A DNA stretch of 17,098 nt. Source: Funneliformis mosseae. Taxonomy: Eukaryota; Glomeromycota; Glomeromycetes; Glomerales; Glomeraceae. The notes under the pieces were generated by a model. That model had not been told where the DNA came from. It searched no databases and saw only the letters and a program-made list of their open reading frames with translations. The DNA lies in assembly GCA_910592005.1 (NCBI GenBank), contig CAJVPP010001938.1:1-17098 (forward strand), read 5' to 3'. Of this stretch, positions 1-9,169 are shown piece after piece; position 1 is the first letter of the stretch; every line of letters starts with the position of its first letter. The position numbers and the translations under genes are program-made.

Positions 1-77
1 TAAAATGTAATTTAATAAAAAAATTAAGTTTTTTTTAAATTTATCGGGTGGTCCTAAACTTTTGGCCAGGGAGTGTA
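1..77. mobile_element. Outer end of a Tc1/mariner-like element (rest lies outside window)
   Basis: The stretch at 47-75 reads GGTGGTCCTAAACTTTTGG, then CCAGGGAGTG, and is followed by TA at 76-77. Read inward from the TA on the opposite strand it begins CACTCCCTGGCCAAAAGTTT, which has the form of the terminal inverted repeat of Tc1-type elements. These elements insert at TA. The body of the element would lie to the left, outside the window, so no transposase can be seen. The family call rests on the terminus alone. The TIR-like terminus of the Tc1 relic at 2575 shares the CCTGxCAAAAGT core, which supports the family but not identity of the two elements. Confidence 0.5.
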
Positions 78-2489
78 TGTAGGTATTTTTATTCTTCTTT
101 TTTAAGATTTTTAATCATTTTTATGAAATGTAAGTATTTCTTTTCTTTTCTTTTTTTTTACTTTATTCGTTTAATTTGATATTATTTAAATAATTTTTAT
201 TTTATTTTATATATTTTATTATTATTTTTTGATCACTACATTGGTTAGTAATACTTATTAAGCTTTAGATTAAAGTGATATAACCTGAAAAAAGCCAATA
301 TATAATAACTAAATATAATATTAGACTAATAATAAGCATGCATTTTTCAGTTTAGAGATAAGAATGAATTAAGATATTAATATTTTTTATAAAATTAATA
401 ACTAATTAAATTATTATTCTTTTGCAAATAATAAATCAGTTATGAGATAAGACTATAAAGAGAGAGAAATCATGAATTATTTATAAAATTATAATAACTA
501 AAATAGATTATGTAAATCATAGACTGAATTCTTCAAAACTTGATTATCAGAGGTAAGTTTTAAAATATAATTTACCTTCAGTCCAAAATTTTTTAATCTT
601 TGAATAAATCAAGATATTTTTTTAGGAACTAGTACTTTGTAATATTTAAATTTTACTTATATTATAAAGAATAAGTTAAGTTTATTAGCCTTATAAACAT
701 GCTTTTATCTTTAAATTTCTATATCTAACATTTAAAATAAAGGGCACTATCATATTTAACACTTATTGTTTATTTATATTTCTTTATTTAATTTTAATTT
801 TAACTTATATAATAAATATAATTAAGGGAATTTATATTTTTGCGTTGCTCAAAATATACCCTATATTTATATATGTTAAAGTGAGAGTTAGAATTAGTAT
901 TAGTGGTTATTTATTACAACATATTACATCCTTATGTATTTCATTTTTATGACATATTTTGAATACATAATAAAATAAAATAAATAATTTATAATAAAAT
1001 AATTAAATATAAAATAATAAAGAATAGTATATATAATTTATAATAGCAACCTATTATATTACTAATTATATTTTTTTATATTTAAAAATTTAACAAAAGT
1101 AATACAAAAATATTATATATATTAATTAATAAATAATATTATCCCATCAGTATTATGTATACATTAATGGATTTTTTTGTTAATTACTCCATTGGTTTAT
1201 AATATAGCATGATATATTTATATTAATACAATAATTAAGAAATACATATTTATTAAATTTATTCAAAATGTATATTTAAATTTATAATATATAATTTATT
1301 AGTAATGAATATGTGAAAATATATATCTTTAACTGTGTTTAGAATTGATCATTATGATATTTTATACATGTATATTCAATTTGGATTTTCCTTTTTTTAC
1401 GTAGAATTAGAAATTTAGCTTGTAAATTAAATTAAATTGAAGCATATAAATATAAATACTGTATCAATAAATTTTTTTATTTGTAAATATAATATTTTTG
1501 CAAGATTTAATTGACTCTTTATTTATAATAGTTATGCATAGATTCTGTTTCGTAATTTATATTATTAGCTTCTTTAGACATATAATAAACCTAAAAAAAT
1601 ATCTTCAGGAAAAAAAATGTATATAGACAAAAAAATCCATCAGTGTATACATCATACACAATGAGATAACAAGTATTTATTCTCATAACTAGCAAGGTAT
1701 TTTAAAATTACAAATATTATTTTTTAAATTAATTTGTTCTAAAATATTTTTGTAAAAAATTAGTTTAAAAAAATTAATTTGACATTTATCTAATTAATAA
1801 ATATAGGGAATATACAATAAGAATAATATTCAATATAAATATATTATTATGAATATATTAACATGAATATGAAAGAAATAAAATTCTTAGTAAAAATTAA
1901 AATAGAAGAAATATCTAAAAATAAAAATAATACAATGATCTATAAAGATAAAATATTTGAAAGATCTATAAAGAAGAAATGGTATAAATTTCTTAAAGAA
2001 TTTAAAAATTATAATATATAAAATAAATCTTATAATTATATTTATTTTGTAATAAAGATTTCAAATAATAAATATAAATGTTTTTTAATTATTATTGACC
2101 TTATTAATATTAACATTAACCTCTTTAAAATATTAAAATCAATGGGCAATATTATAAGAACCTGGTTGAAATGTCAATCTTATAATTATTATGATAAACT
2201 TAAAGAAAAATAAATTTGGTAGTGAGAAATAAAATAAAACTTTTAAAAAGATGATCAAGACAAATAATTAAGATAACTTTAAAATAATTGGATAGAAGGT
2301 TTGAGGAATATAAAAAAAGAAATGTACTTAAAAATACAATTAAAGAATATGACTGAGGAATATGAATAAAGAAATATATATGTATGGAATAAGAATGAAA
2401 ATATATCTTAAAGGAATATGAATGGAAAACATATAAATAATAATGAAGAATAAAGAAAATGTAAAACACGATGAGATACATGAACACGC
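78..2489. other. AT-rich spacer with no recognisable gene
   Basis: About 2.4 kb of very AT-rich DNA, with long A and T runs and frequent stops in all frames. I see no coding signal, RNA gene or clear transposon end here. The part at 2290-2440 has irregular purine-rich repeats of the type GGAATATGAATAAAGAAAT, which keep one minus-strand frame open by composition only. Confidence 0.6.
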
Positions 2490-2520
2490 ATTTTGATGAC
2501 ATCTATTTCACTGAACAGAC

Positions 2521-2548
2521 GTTTTACAGATACTGCCAATTTTACCGA
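2521..2548 (-). repeat. Inverted partner of the 3465-3587 repeat family
   Basis: The segment ends in CCAATTTTACCGA. Its reverse complement matches the unit at 3465-3492 at about 19 of 22 positions over the better half (ACAGAxAC...CCA..TTTTACCGA). It lies just outside the Tc1-like relic on the left, while its partners lie outside it on the right. The arrangement suggests that the Tc1 element sits inside, or next to, an older repeat with inverted subterminal motifs. Confidence 0.45.
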
Positions 2549-2572
2549 AAATAATAAGCAACTAATTACAAA

Positions 2573-3162
2573 TACAAACCCTGCCAAAAGTCTCCGAACG
2601 TCATCTTTCGGCTATTTCATACCGATTACATCATATGACTGTTTAATACTGCGGTCATGTAATTTTCCTGACCTTGTTTGCTTGAATCAAAACCAAATAA
2701 AAGTGTGTTTGGTTTGTTTAATTTGATTTTTAACCAAAATAATATTTTACCTTCCGAAAACCACGAAAATGTTTAACAGATCGCGGCGGTATAAATTTTA
2801 CCGTCAACGTGGCGAAAGTTACCGAGCTATTGCCGCAAATATCAGTTGTGGATTTTAAAAGCATTTAGAACTTTAAAAAGAATGGATGACACCGGAATCG
2901 TTAATTCGAGGCTGCGTTCTGGTCGACCATCCTTAATTAAGATTCGCAGCGAAGCTGGCTGAAGCGATTTGTCACTATGTCGCAGCGAATTCGGCTGTGA
3001 TGAAGCAAATAAAGGCCTGACCAAGTACTATTTATTTAGTACCAAATTTGTTACATATCGTAAATTAAATAAATAAATTAATAAATTTTTTTAATAAACT
3101 TTAAAATTTTAAGTTTTATGTTGAGCCAAAAAGCGTTCGGAGACTTTCGGCGGGGGTCTGTA
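2573..3162. mobile_element. Internally deleted Tc1/mariner-like element with inverted ends and TA flanks
   Basis: The left end, after TA at 2573-2574, starts CAAACCCTGCCAAAAGTCTC and ends in CGAACG at 2600. The right end, read on the minus strand after TA at 3161-3162, starts CAGACCCCCGCCGAAAGTCT and also ends in CGAACG at 3134. The two arms are about 26 bp with a one-base indel and a few mismatches. The body is 586 bp, well short of the 1.2-1.8 kb usual for Tc1-like elements. Inside is a degraded piece of transposase N-terminus (2769-2962) and no catalytic domain. The element would have depended on a transposase supplied elsewhere, and it is probably dead. Confidence 0.7.
2769..2962 (+). pseudogene. 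Tc1-like transposase N-terminal helix-turn-helix fragment
   Basis: From the ATG at 2769 a frame reads MFNRSRRYKFYRQRGESYRA and continues IAANISCGF to a stop. In another frame from about 2866 it continues RTLKRMDDTGIVNSRLRSGR, then PSLIKIRSEAG and a TGA at 2960-2962. The pattern RGESYRAIAANIS...TGIVNSRLRSGRPS matches the paired-type DNA-binding region of Tc1 transposases, whose first helix-turn-helix and GRP-type linker have this form. At least one frameshift and a stop separate the two parts, and the DDE catalytic domain is absent. The start lies about 190 bp inside the left inverted repeat, the usual position for this family. Non-functional. Confidence 0.7.
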
Positions 3163-3464
3163 GAACATATTATCGTGAAGCACACTTTTCATATTAATAA
3201 AATCATTACGTACATTTCATATCTTTGGGAGAATCAAAGTAATATTAAGAGATTGCTCGTAATATTCCTGACTTTTGTTACTAAATGTAATTTTATTCCT
3301 TAATAATAGCAATTTTACAACATTTGTTTTAATTTGGTAATTAGAATTTATAAAAAAAAAATAAATATATAGCTGCGATTAATTTATAATTGATAAATTT
3401 TATTTTTTGTATTAAAGTTGTTCCGCATAATTACCATTTAAAGATATACTCAATTTGTGAAATA

Positions 3465-3587
3465 TCGGTAAAATGGAGGTGTCTGTGAACTGACTTTCGG
3501 TGAAAAGGTATGTCAGTGAATTGGACGTCTCTGTTGGCCAAAAGTAGTCTGTTAAACAGGTTTCGGTGAAAATTCTGTCGGTTAATC
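3465..3587 (+). repeat. Three imperfect copies of a ~27-bp motif (TCGGTRAAA...GTGAAYTG)
   Basis: The units are at 3465-3492, 3497-3523 and 3563-3587. Each starts TCGGTRAAA and continues with a TGTCxGTGAA-like half. Units 1 and 2 are nearly adjacent and differ by a single one-base indel and a few substitutions; unit 3 is more diverged. An inverted relative lies at 2521-2548. Clustered degenerate units of this kind are typical of the subterminal regions of DNA transposons, but no terminal repeat pair or target duplication could be fixed. Confidence 0.45.
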
Positions 3588-4255
3588 ATACCGTAACCTA
3601 AAATCCCACGATAATATCATCATTGTACTTGCGTTAATATATTATTTTGATGTTGCAATACGCAATAACTTATTAGTATAAGTGACAATAAGAAAAGTAG
3701 CTCAAATGAGTTGTAAAAAATAAGAGTGACTGCAGAATAAATTAATCAATCAATAAATTTGCCTTAATGTTATTTTTTATAATAAAATCTAAAATATTTA
3801 TATATATATTGTATTTATTTTTAATATTTCATTTAATTTCAGAACTAAAAATTGTGATAGAATTACATAACGAGCAAAATTTGATTGTGATAAAAAAAAT
3901 CTGTAAAATATCAAGAAGAATAGTAAGATTACGGTGATAAAAAATTTTCAACCAATTACAAAAAAATGAATAACTTATAGATATTACTATTAAAAGTGAT
4001 GTACGAACAATTGAAACTACTGTTGAGGTTAAGTTTCATTGATTATTTATTATTGTTTGATATAATTTCATATGAAGTCTTGTAATAATAAAACATAAAT
4101 ATAATTGTCAAAAAGAAATGCTTCATCCAAAGGAGGGTTAAGCACAATAAATTGAAAGTATTGCATTATATTATAAAAAATAGAGTTCATATAATTAAAG
4201 CTTAAGATACATTTACGGATTCACATTAAGTAAGTGTATAAGCCAATCAAAATAA
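3588..4255. other. Spacer downstream of gene A, no gene seen
   Basis: AT-rich spacer with stops in all frames. It should contain the 3' untranslated region and polyadenylation site of gene A on the minus strand, but I cannot place them. No repeat or RNA gene was recognised. Confidence 0.5.
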
Positions 4256-5818
4256 TTATAAATTATTTGCACTGCCATGAATTCGCATAACTTCACCTTG
4301 CTTTCTTTTTTGAATCCATTTATAAACAAAAATTCCAATTGTCATAAATATTACGGTACCAAAAATTCCACTTATTGTACCAATTGCAATTTTCATTGTA
4401 TTTAGTTGATTATCATCACGAACAATTATAACGCCCGTAGCTTTTGCAGAAGTCGAGGATGATGTAGGATTGTATGTTGTATTTGATGGTGTGGGCTCCG
4501 GTTTAAATGTATCAACCCAGGTAAAGTTCCGAATATCTAACAAATAAAGTTTTGTGTTGTAATTTGGCTCGATTCCATTTGGTAATGTGATACTTCCTAT
4601 ATAATCAAATAAAATCATTTATTAATTTGTCATATATAAATTATTAAATGTTACTACATTTACCAAATGTCACAATCATATAATTTTCAACCAAATTTGC
4701 TGAATGATGTGTAAGTGATGGGAATTCACCAATGTTTGATGATACTTGCGGAACGGTCCATTCAAATGGAGTTGTTTGAGTATTTAAAACAGCAATATCT
4801 GGCATGACTTTAAGATATTCGATGTCTGCGGTTCGTCCTGACCCACCATAAATAATGATTTTTCCATCGGAAACTTTATTTATAGAATGTAAATTGTCAC
4901 TAAAGTTAAGAATAATCATAAAAAAAATAAAAATAAAAAAAAAATTATACCTAAAATAGCTGAATGTTTTAAACGCGGTCCAATTTGTTCATTACTTTTT
5001 GTCTGCTAAATTTAATTAAACAAAAGTCTTAAAATTTTCATTTTTTTTTAAAAAATAATTATTGAAAGTATATTTACCATTACAGACCAAATTGCTAACT
5101 TTGTGTTATAAAGACTAATTTGATCTATTGCACGCAATCCACCGTTTACCAGACCTCCAACATATACAATCATACCATCTGGTAATAATGTTGCAGTATA
5201 TGAACTTCGATTTTCGGGGGCGTTGAGAATAGGACCATATGACCATAATAAATCATTAGTATCTAACATTACCATATCATTAAACTTTTTTTCACCTGTT
5301 TCTAATCCTGTTAAACCATTGGAAAGTCCACCAAAAAAATAAATTTTTCCAGAATAATTAACGGCTTGCATATTCATTCGATTCTCCGGCTGTACTCCTG
5401 CGACTACTGGTACTTTCCATTGCCCGGATTTTGGATTAAATATATGAACCATTGAAGTAAATGAATTTTCATTATTTTGATTTTTCATGATTCCTCCAAT
5501 TAAGTAAATTACTGGATTATCATCATCTTCACTTAATACAACAGTCGCGCTACTACTTTTAAAGCCCATTCCTGAGGTTGCTGTAAGGTCAGTCCATGGC
5601 AGAATCTTTGTATTAAATTGTTGAGATACGTCAAGAAAGAATACTTCATTTAAAACATTTAAAGCAAAATCACCATCTTTTGTACCACCAAAGAAATAAA
5701 GTTTATTTCCTACAAGTACTGAGGAATGACCGTACCGACCCAAAGGAATAAATGGTTCGACTCCAATGAAGTGGTAATTAAATGAAATAAAAAACAAATA
5801 ATATAATATAAAAGACAT
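4256..5818 (-). CDS. Gene A: kelch-repeat membrane protein, four exons, 448 aa, apparently intact
   Basis: Predicted type I membrane protein of unknown ligand. Exons on the minus strand are 5818-5078, 5005-4951, 4873-4664 and 4596-4256. Introns are 72, 77 and 67 nt with GTAAAT or GTATAA donors, and the joins keep frame throughout. A hydrophobic N-terminus (residues 1-20) acts as a likely signal peptide. Kelch-type blades follow: RYGHSSVLVGNKLYFFGG (28-45), a weaker one ending VIYLIGG (103-109), RMNMQAVNYSGKIYFFGG (147-164), RSSYTATLLPDGMIVYVGG (204-222), RLKHSAIL joined across the intron to VSDGKIIIYGG (258-276), and a last one ending MIVTFGS near 337. A Ser/Thr/Pro-rich linker (about 366-390) leads to a membrane helix at about 404-428 and a short tail containing KWIQKRKQ. 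The start is chosen because it supplies the signal peptide and its position matches gene B. Gene A shares a 0.3-kb divergent promoter with B. C (13594-14842) is its decayed copy. Exon joins are inferred from splice signals, not transcripts. Confidence 0.85.
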
Positions 5819-6119
5819 TTTTCAAAGATAAGTGAAAATTTGGTGCTTGTGAAACTAAATTCAGGTTGACATAATATACGCCTTGATCATCTATTTGCAT
5901 ATCTTAAATATAAATGGATGATTAAATGTTGTGATCACAATCATTATACTCAGAATTATTGTATAATTATTGATATAATTCTTTTTAAGATCGAAAAAGG
6001 AAATCGAATAAAAAAATAGGTGACTATTCACAAATCATGTGGAATGTTACACAACTTTTTGATTTTTGATATTAATTCTTTCTTTTATTAGCCTTCTCGC
6101 TTCCGTATTTTTATGAAAA
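5819..6119. promoter_or_regulatory. Shared divergent promoter region between genes A and B
   Basis: The 301 bp between the two opposed start codons must carry both promoters. A 25-nt block at 6029-6053, beginning CACAAATCATGTGGAATGTT, is identical to 15010-15034 in the second copy of the pair, while the surrounding sequence has drifted. The stretch around TTTTAAGATCGA (about 5982-5993) is also kept near 14948-14959. A perfect 12-bp palindrome, TTGTGATCACAA at 5929-5940, occurs here but not in the second copy. The region is a good candidate for a bidirectional regulatory segment; the factor that binds it is unknown. Confidence 0.55.
6029..6053. promoter_or_regulatory. 25-nt block conserved between the two divergent promoters
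   Basis: The block starts CACAAATCATGTGGAATGTT and ends ACACA. It is identical at 15010-15034. It lies 66 nt before the start codon of B and 51 nt before that of D. A degenerate relative (GAATGTCTGGAACGTGATC on the minus strand) may precede fragment E. Since B and D are diverged pseudogenes, the lack of any change in this block is notable. A regulatory role is inferred from conservation only. Confidence 0.4.
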
Positions 6120-7268
6120 ATGAACTTTAACATTTGTATACCTTTGAAATATAGTTTCATACTTATAATTTTCTTTGTTTGTTCTACTTTATTGGTAGTT
6201 GAATCATTTGCCCCTAATGGACGTTTAGCGCATTCTTCTGTCCTTGTAGAAGAAAAGCTTTACTTTTTTGGCGGCGCGAGTGATATAATTTCTCAAACCG
6301 CCAAAAGATATCTTTTATCTTGATGTATCTCAACCATTCGATAAATCAAATACTCCATGGGTTTACCTTGCTAGTATTCCAAGCATATGGACAACTGTTG
6401 CAACTGATAATATAAATAAAGATCCAAATATTTATTTATTTGGTGGCTTGATGGTAGATGATAATCTTAATTATTCATTTACTTCTATTATACATCTTTT
6501 TAATGTAAATTCCTCGACGTAGAGTATACCTCCTGTTAGCGGAATTTCACCTGAACGGCGAAGAGAAATGAAGACAGTTAGTAATAATGGAAAGCTATAT
6601 ATTTTTGGTGAAAGTACAAATAAATTATTGGGTTCACCGACAAGCAAATATTTTAATGATAATACTGTCGGTTTATCTTGGACAATTATTTCTCCAATTG
6701 ACGCACCTAGAAAACGAGCTTCATATACAGCAACATTATTGCCGAATGGTTTTATTGTATATATTGGGGGTTATGAAATGAAAGAAAACAGAGACGTCTT
6801 TGATGTAGATATTAAACAAATTAATCTTTATGATACAAATTCTTTAACCTGTTCATTAAAAGTATGTATGAATTCTATTTAAAAATATTGTAAGAAATTT
6901 TTTTTATTTTAATTTTCAAAGTTTATGATATTAAGACTTCAAGATTTTCAAATCCGATCGAAAATCGTCGTGGTCATTCAGCTGTATTAGGTATTTATAA
7001 TATAAGCTTTTGAAATTATTATACTGTATATTATAAATTCATTTTAATATTTTTTTTTTGTTTATAAAAGCTCCAAATGGTAAAATTATTTATGGAGGTT
7101 TTAAAGATGATGGCGATTTTTCCCAGATACTGCTGTATTAGATACAAGCATTGAACCTTTTGAATGGAGTGAACCAAATGTAACTTCAAATGTCGGTACG
7201 ATTCCATCACTTGCATTTCATACAGCTGATCTCGTTGGAAATTATATGATTGTCGCTTTTGGTATGTA

Positions 7269-7294
7269 CCGTACCGTTCCGAAATTATACAACC
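7269..7294 (+). repeat. Left terminal inverted repeat of the pogo-like element
   Basis: Begins CCGTACCGTTCCGAAATTA. It matches the reverse complement of 9144-9169 at 25 of 26 positions. An additional inverted copy of its inner 16 bases lies at 7309-7324 (GGTTGTTTAATTTCGG), so the left end alone can fold into a hairpin with a 14-nt loop. Confidence 0.88.
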
Positions 7295-7545
7295 TTTTTT
7301 TGTTATAGGGTTGTTTAATTTCGGGTACTTTTAAAATAAAAAATTTAACTGAATTTAAAAAGAAATTTGACCTGTTCGGTCATGAATTAGGAACGCTAAT
7401 TTATTTGCAAGAAAGCCGTGCATTTAAACGTCAAATATCATAAGATCGCTTGTGAAACATAATATAATATCGCGATTAAATTTAATCACGCGCGATAACG
7501 ATAAATCACGAGCTCGTTAATAAACCAGTTTAAAAATTTACACAA

Positions 7546-8972
7546 ATGCCGCCTCAAAAAAAAAAAGCAAAATCGTTTAAGTGCTGTTAATAAAAAAATA
7601 GTTAAACGACGCCGCAATTCATATGCCGTTGAGCAAAAGAGACAAGTTGTCACTTATGCTAAAGAAAATGGAATAATTAAAGCAGCAAATACTTTTGAAC
7701 TTGATAAAGGTATGGTTAGTCGCTGCGTCAAGTCAAAAGAAAAATGGGTAAATGAACCAAACCAAAATAGCAAACTAGTTGGCTCTGGTCGAAAATGTTT
7801 TTACCCAGAAGCTGAAAAAAAATTATATGATTGGATTATTGAACAGAGAAAGCAGGGATTAGGTGTTTCATATACAATCGCGCGAGTTAAAATGCTGAAT
7901 ATTTTAAAAGAACCTGCTATGATGAATCTTTATGGAGATTCAACAAATGAATTTAAAACATCAAACCGTTGGATGTTTGCATTTATGAAGAGATATAATC
8001 TTTCTCGACGCCGGCGTACTAAAATTTCACAAAAGCTTCCATCACAAACTGACGAGTTATTAAAAAACTTTTATCAGTTTATCATACGCCTTAAGACTGA
8101 AAAAGTATTTGAGTTATCCAATATTCTTAATATGGATGAAACTCCTGTTTGGTTTGATATGGTAGGAAACTTTACTACTGATAATATAGGTGAAAAAACA
8201 ATTCATATTCGCGGAACTGGCAATGAGAAAAATCGATTTACAGTTGTTTTGACATGTGCCGCAGGTATGAATTGTTTGACAATTGTTTTTTTTTAGCTTT
8301 TTTTACTTATCTAATTTTTTATATTATAGATGGAACAAAATTTCCACCAATTTGTATTTTTAAAGGAAAACGGTTATCTCGTGGTGAACAGATTCCATCT
8401 GGTGTTATTGTTTGGTTTCAGCAAAATGGATGGATGGATGTTATTTTAATGAAGAAATATGTAGATTTTATTAACGATAATCTAAGAATTAATAATGCTC
8501 CAACAATGATGGTGTATGATTCTTTCAGAGGACATCTTGAAGAATCAGTTAAAACCAAGTTTCGCGATATTGGTATTGATTTAGTGGTTATTCCAGGTGG
8601 TTTAACTAGCATATGTCACCACTTGATGTAACTATTAATAAGCCATTTAAAGACAATCTTCGTAAGGAATGCCATATTTGGATGGCAGAAGGTGGTGCAG
8701 GAGTTACTACATCAGGAAACCTTCGTCGTGCCAAGTTATCTGATGTTTGTAGGTGGGTAAAACGTGTTTGGGAAGGAATCCCAAATGAAATGATTATAGG
8801 GTCTTTTAAGACTTGTAAAATTTCGACTATTGATAAATCGGACGATAATATTACCGAAAGTGAAGATTCTGGTGATGATATCATTGATTTTGATAATGAT
8901 ATTGATAGTGTTTATAATGATAGTGACATAAATAATAATAATGATATTAACGATATTGATGACGATGAATAA
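7546..8972 (+). pseudogene. pogo/Tigger-like transposase (CENP-B HTH plus DDD domain), two frame breaks
   Basis: Catalyses cut-and-paste movement of its own element in intact relatives. The likely start is the ATG at 7546 (MPPQKKK), but an 11-A run at 7556-7566 puts it out of frame with the rest; ten A would join it. The N-terminal DNA-binding region includes RRRNSYAVEQKRQVVTYAKE and GIIKAANTFELDKGMVSRCV. A CENP-B-type second helix-turn-helix follows (YTIARVKML... NRWMFAFMKRYNLSRRRRTK). A 65-nt intron (8265-8329) joins CAA to DGTKFPPICIFKGK. Catalytic Asp candidates are in NMDETPVW (8135-8137), VYDSFRGHL (8518-8520) and PLDVTINKPF (8625-8627); the last two are separated by 35 residues. A one-base deletion near 8615-8618 breaks the usual CQPLD motif. 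The tail is rich in Asp and Asn. Restored length would be about 453 aa, normal for the family. Confidence 0.85.
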
Positions 8973-9097
8973 ATGTAGATTTTAATAAAAACAGTAATAA
9001 TATAATGGTTTATAATAAATAAAATAAATTTTACAGAAAATAATAAAAAATTAAATTTATTAAGTGCATTTAACATTTTATTATAGAAATTTAAAGA

Positions 9098-9144
9098 TTG
9101 CTTATTTTCGGATCTATATTAATTTGTTAGTTGCTTATTTTCGG
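9098..9144 (+). repeat. Two direct subterminal repeats at the right end of the pogo-like element
   Basis: TTGCTTATTTTCGG occurs at 9098-9111 and again at 9131-9144, a 33-bp period, immediately inside the right inverted repeat. The terminal repeat itself continues with a related TAATTTCGG core. Repeated motifs next to transposon ends commonly serve as transposase binding sites; that role is inferred here. Confidence 0.55.
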
Positions 9145-9169
9145 GTTGTTTAATTTCGGAACGGTACGG
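9144..9169 (-). repeat. Right terminal inverted repeat of the pogo-like element
   Basis: GGTTGTTTAATTTCGGAACG, then GTACGG, next to the right TA at 9170-9171. It pairs with 7269-7294 with one mismatch. Confidence 0.88.

Noticed and set aside
2200..2502. 100-codon open frame on the minus strand rich in Phe, Tyr, Ile and Ser
   Set aside because: It is produced by purine-rich low-complexity DNA (GGAATATGAAT-type repeats) and has no domain-like pattern.
2493..2726. 77-codon plus-strand frame
   Set aside because: It runs across the left inverted repeat of the Tc1-like relic and ends in AT-rich leader DNA; the transposase fragment lies further on in another frame.
2842..3024. 60-codon minus-strand frame
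   Set aside because: It is antisense to the Tc1 transposase fragment and has no family resemblance of its own.
3118..3303. 61-codon plus-strand frame
   Set aside because: It starts within the right inverted repeat of the Tc1 relic and continues into the flank, so it is unlikely to be a gene.
6285..6305. A small intron explaining the first frame change in gene B
   Set aside because: No GT...AG pair fits; the change is one extra base in an A run relative to gene D.
6520..6522. TAG in gene B as a recoded or read-through codon
   Set aside because: Frameshifts on both sides break the same gene, and gene A and the other frames use ordinary stops; loss of function is simpler.
7031..7216. 61-codon minus-strand frame opposite exon 3 of gene B
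   Set aside because: It is the antisense shadow of a kelch exon.
8418..8884. Two minus-strand frames opposite the transposase
   Set aside because: They are antisense to the conserved DDD domain and carry no independent motif.
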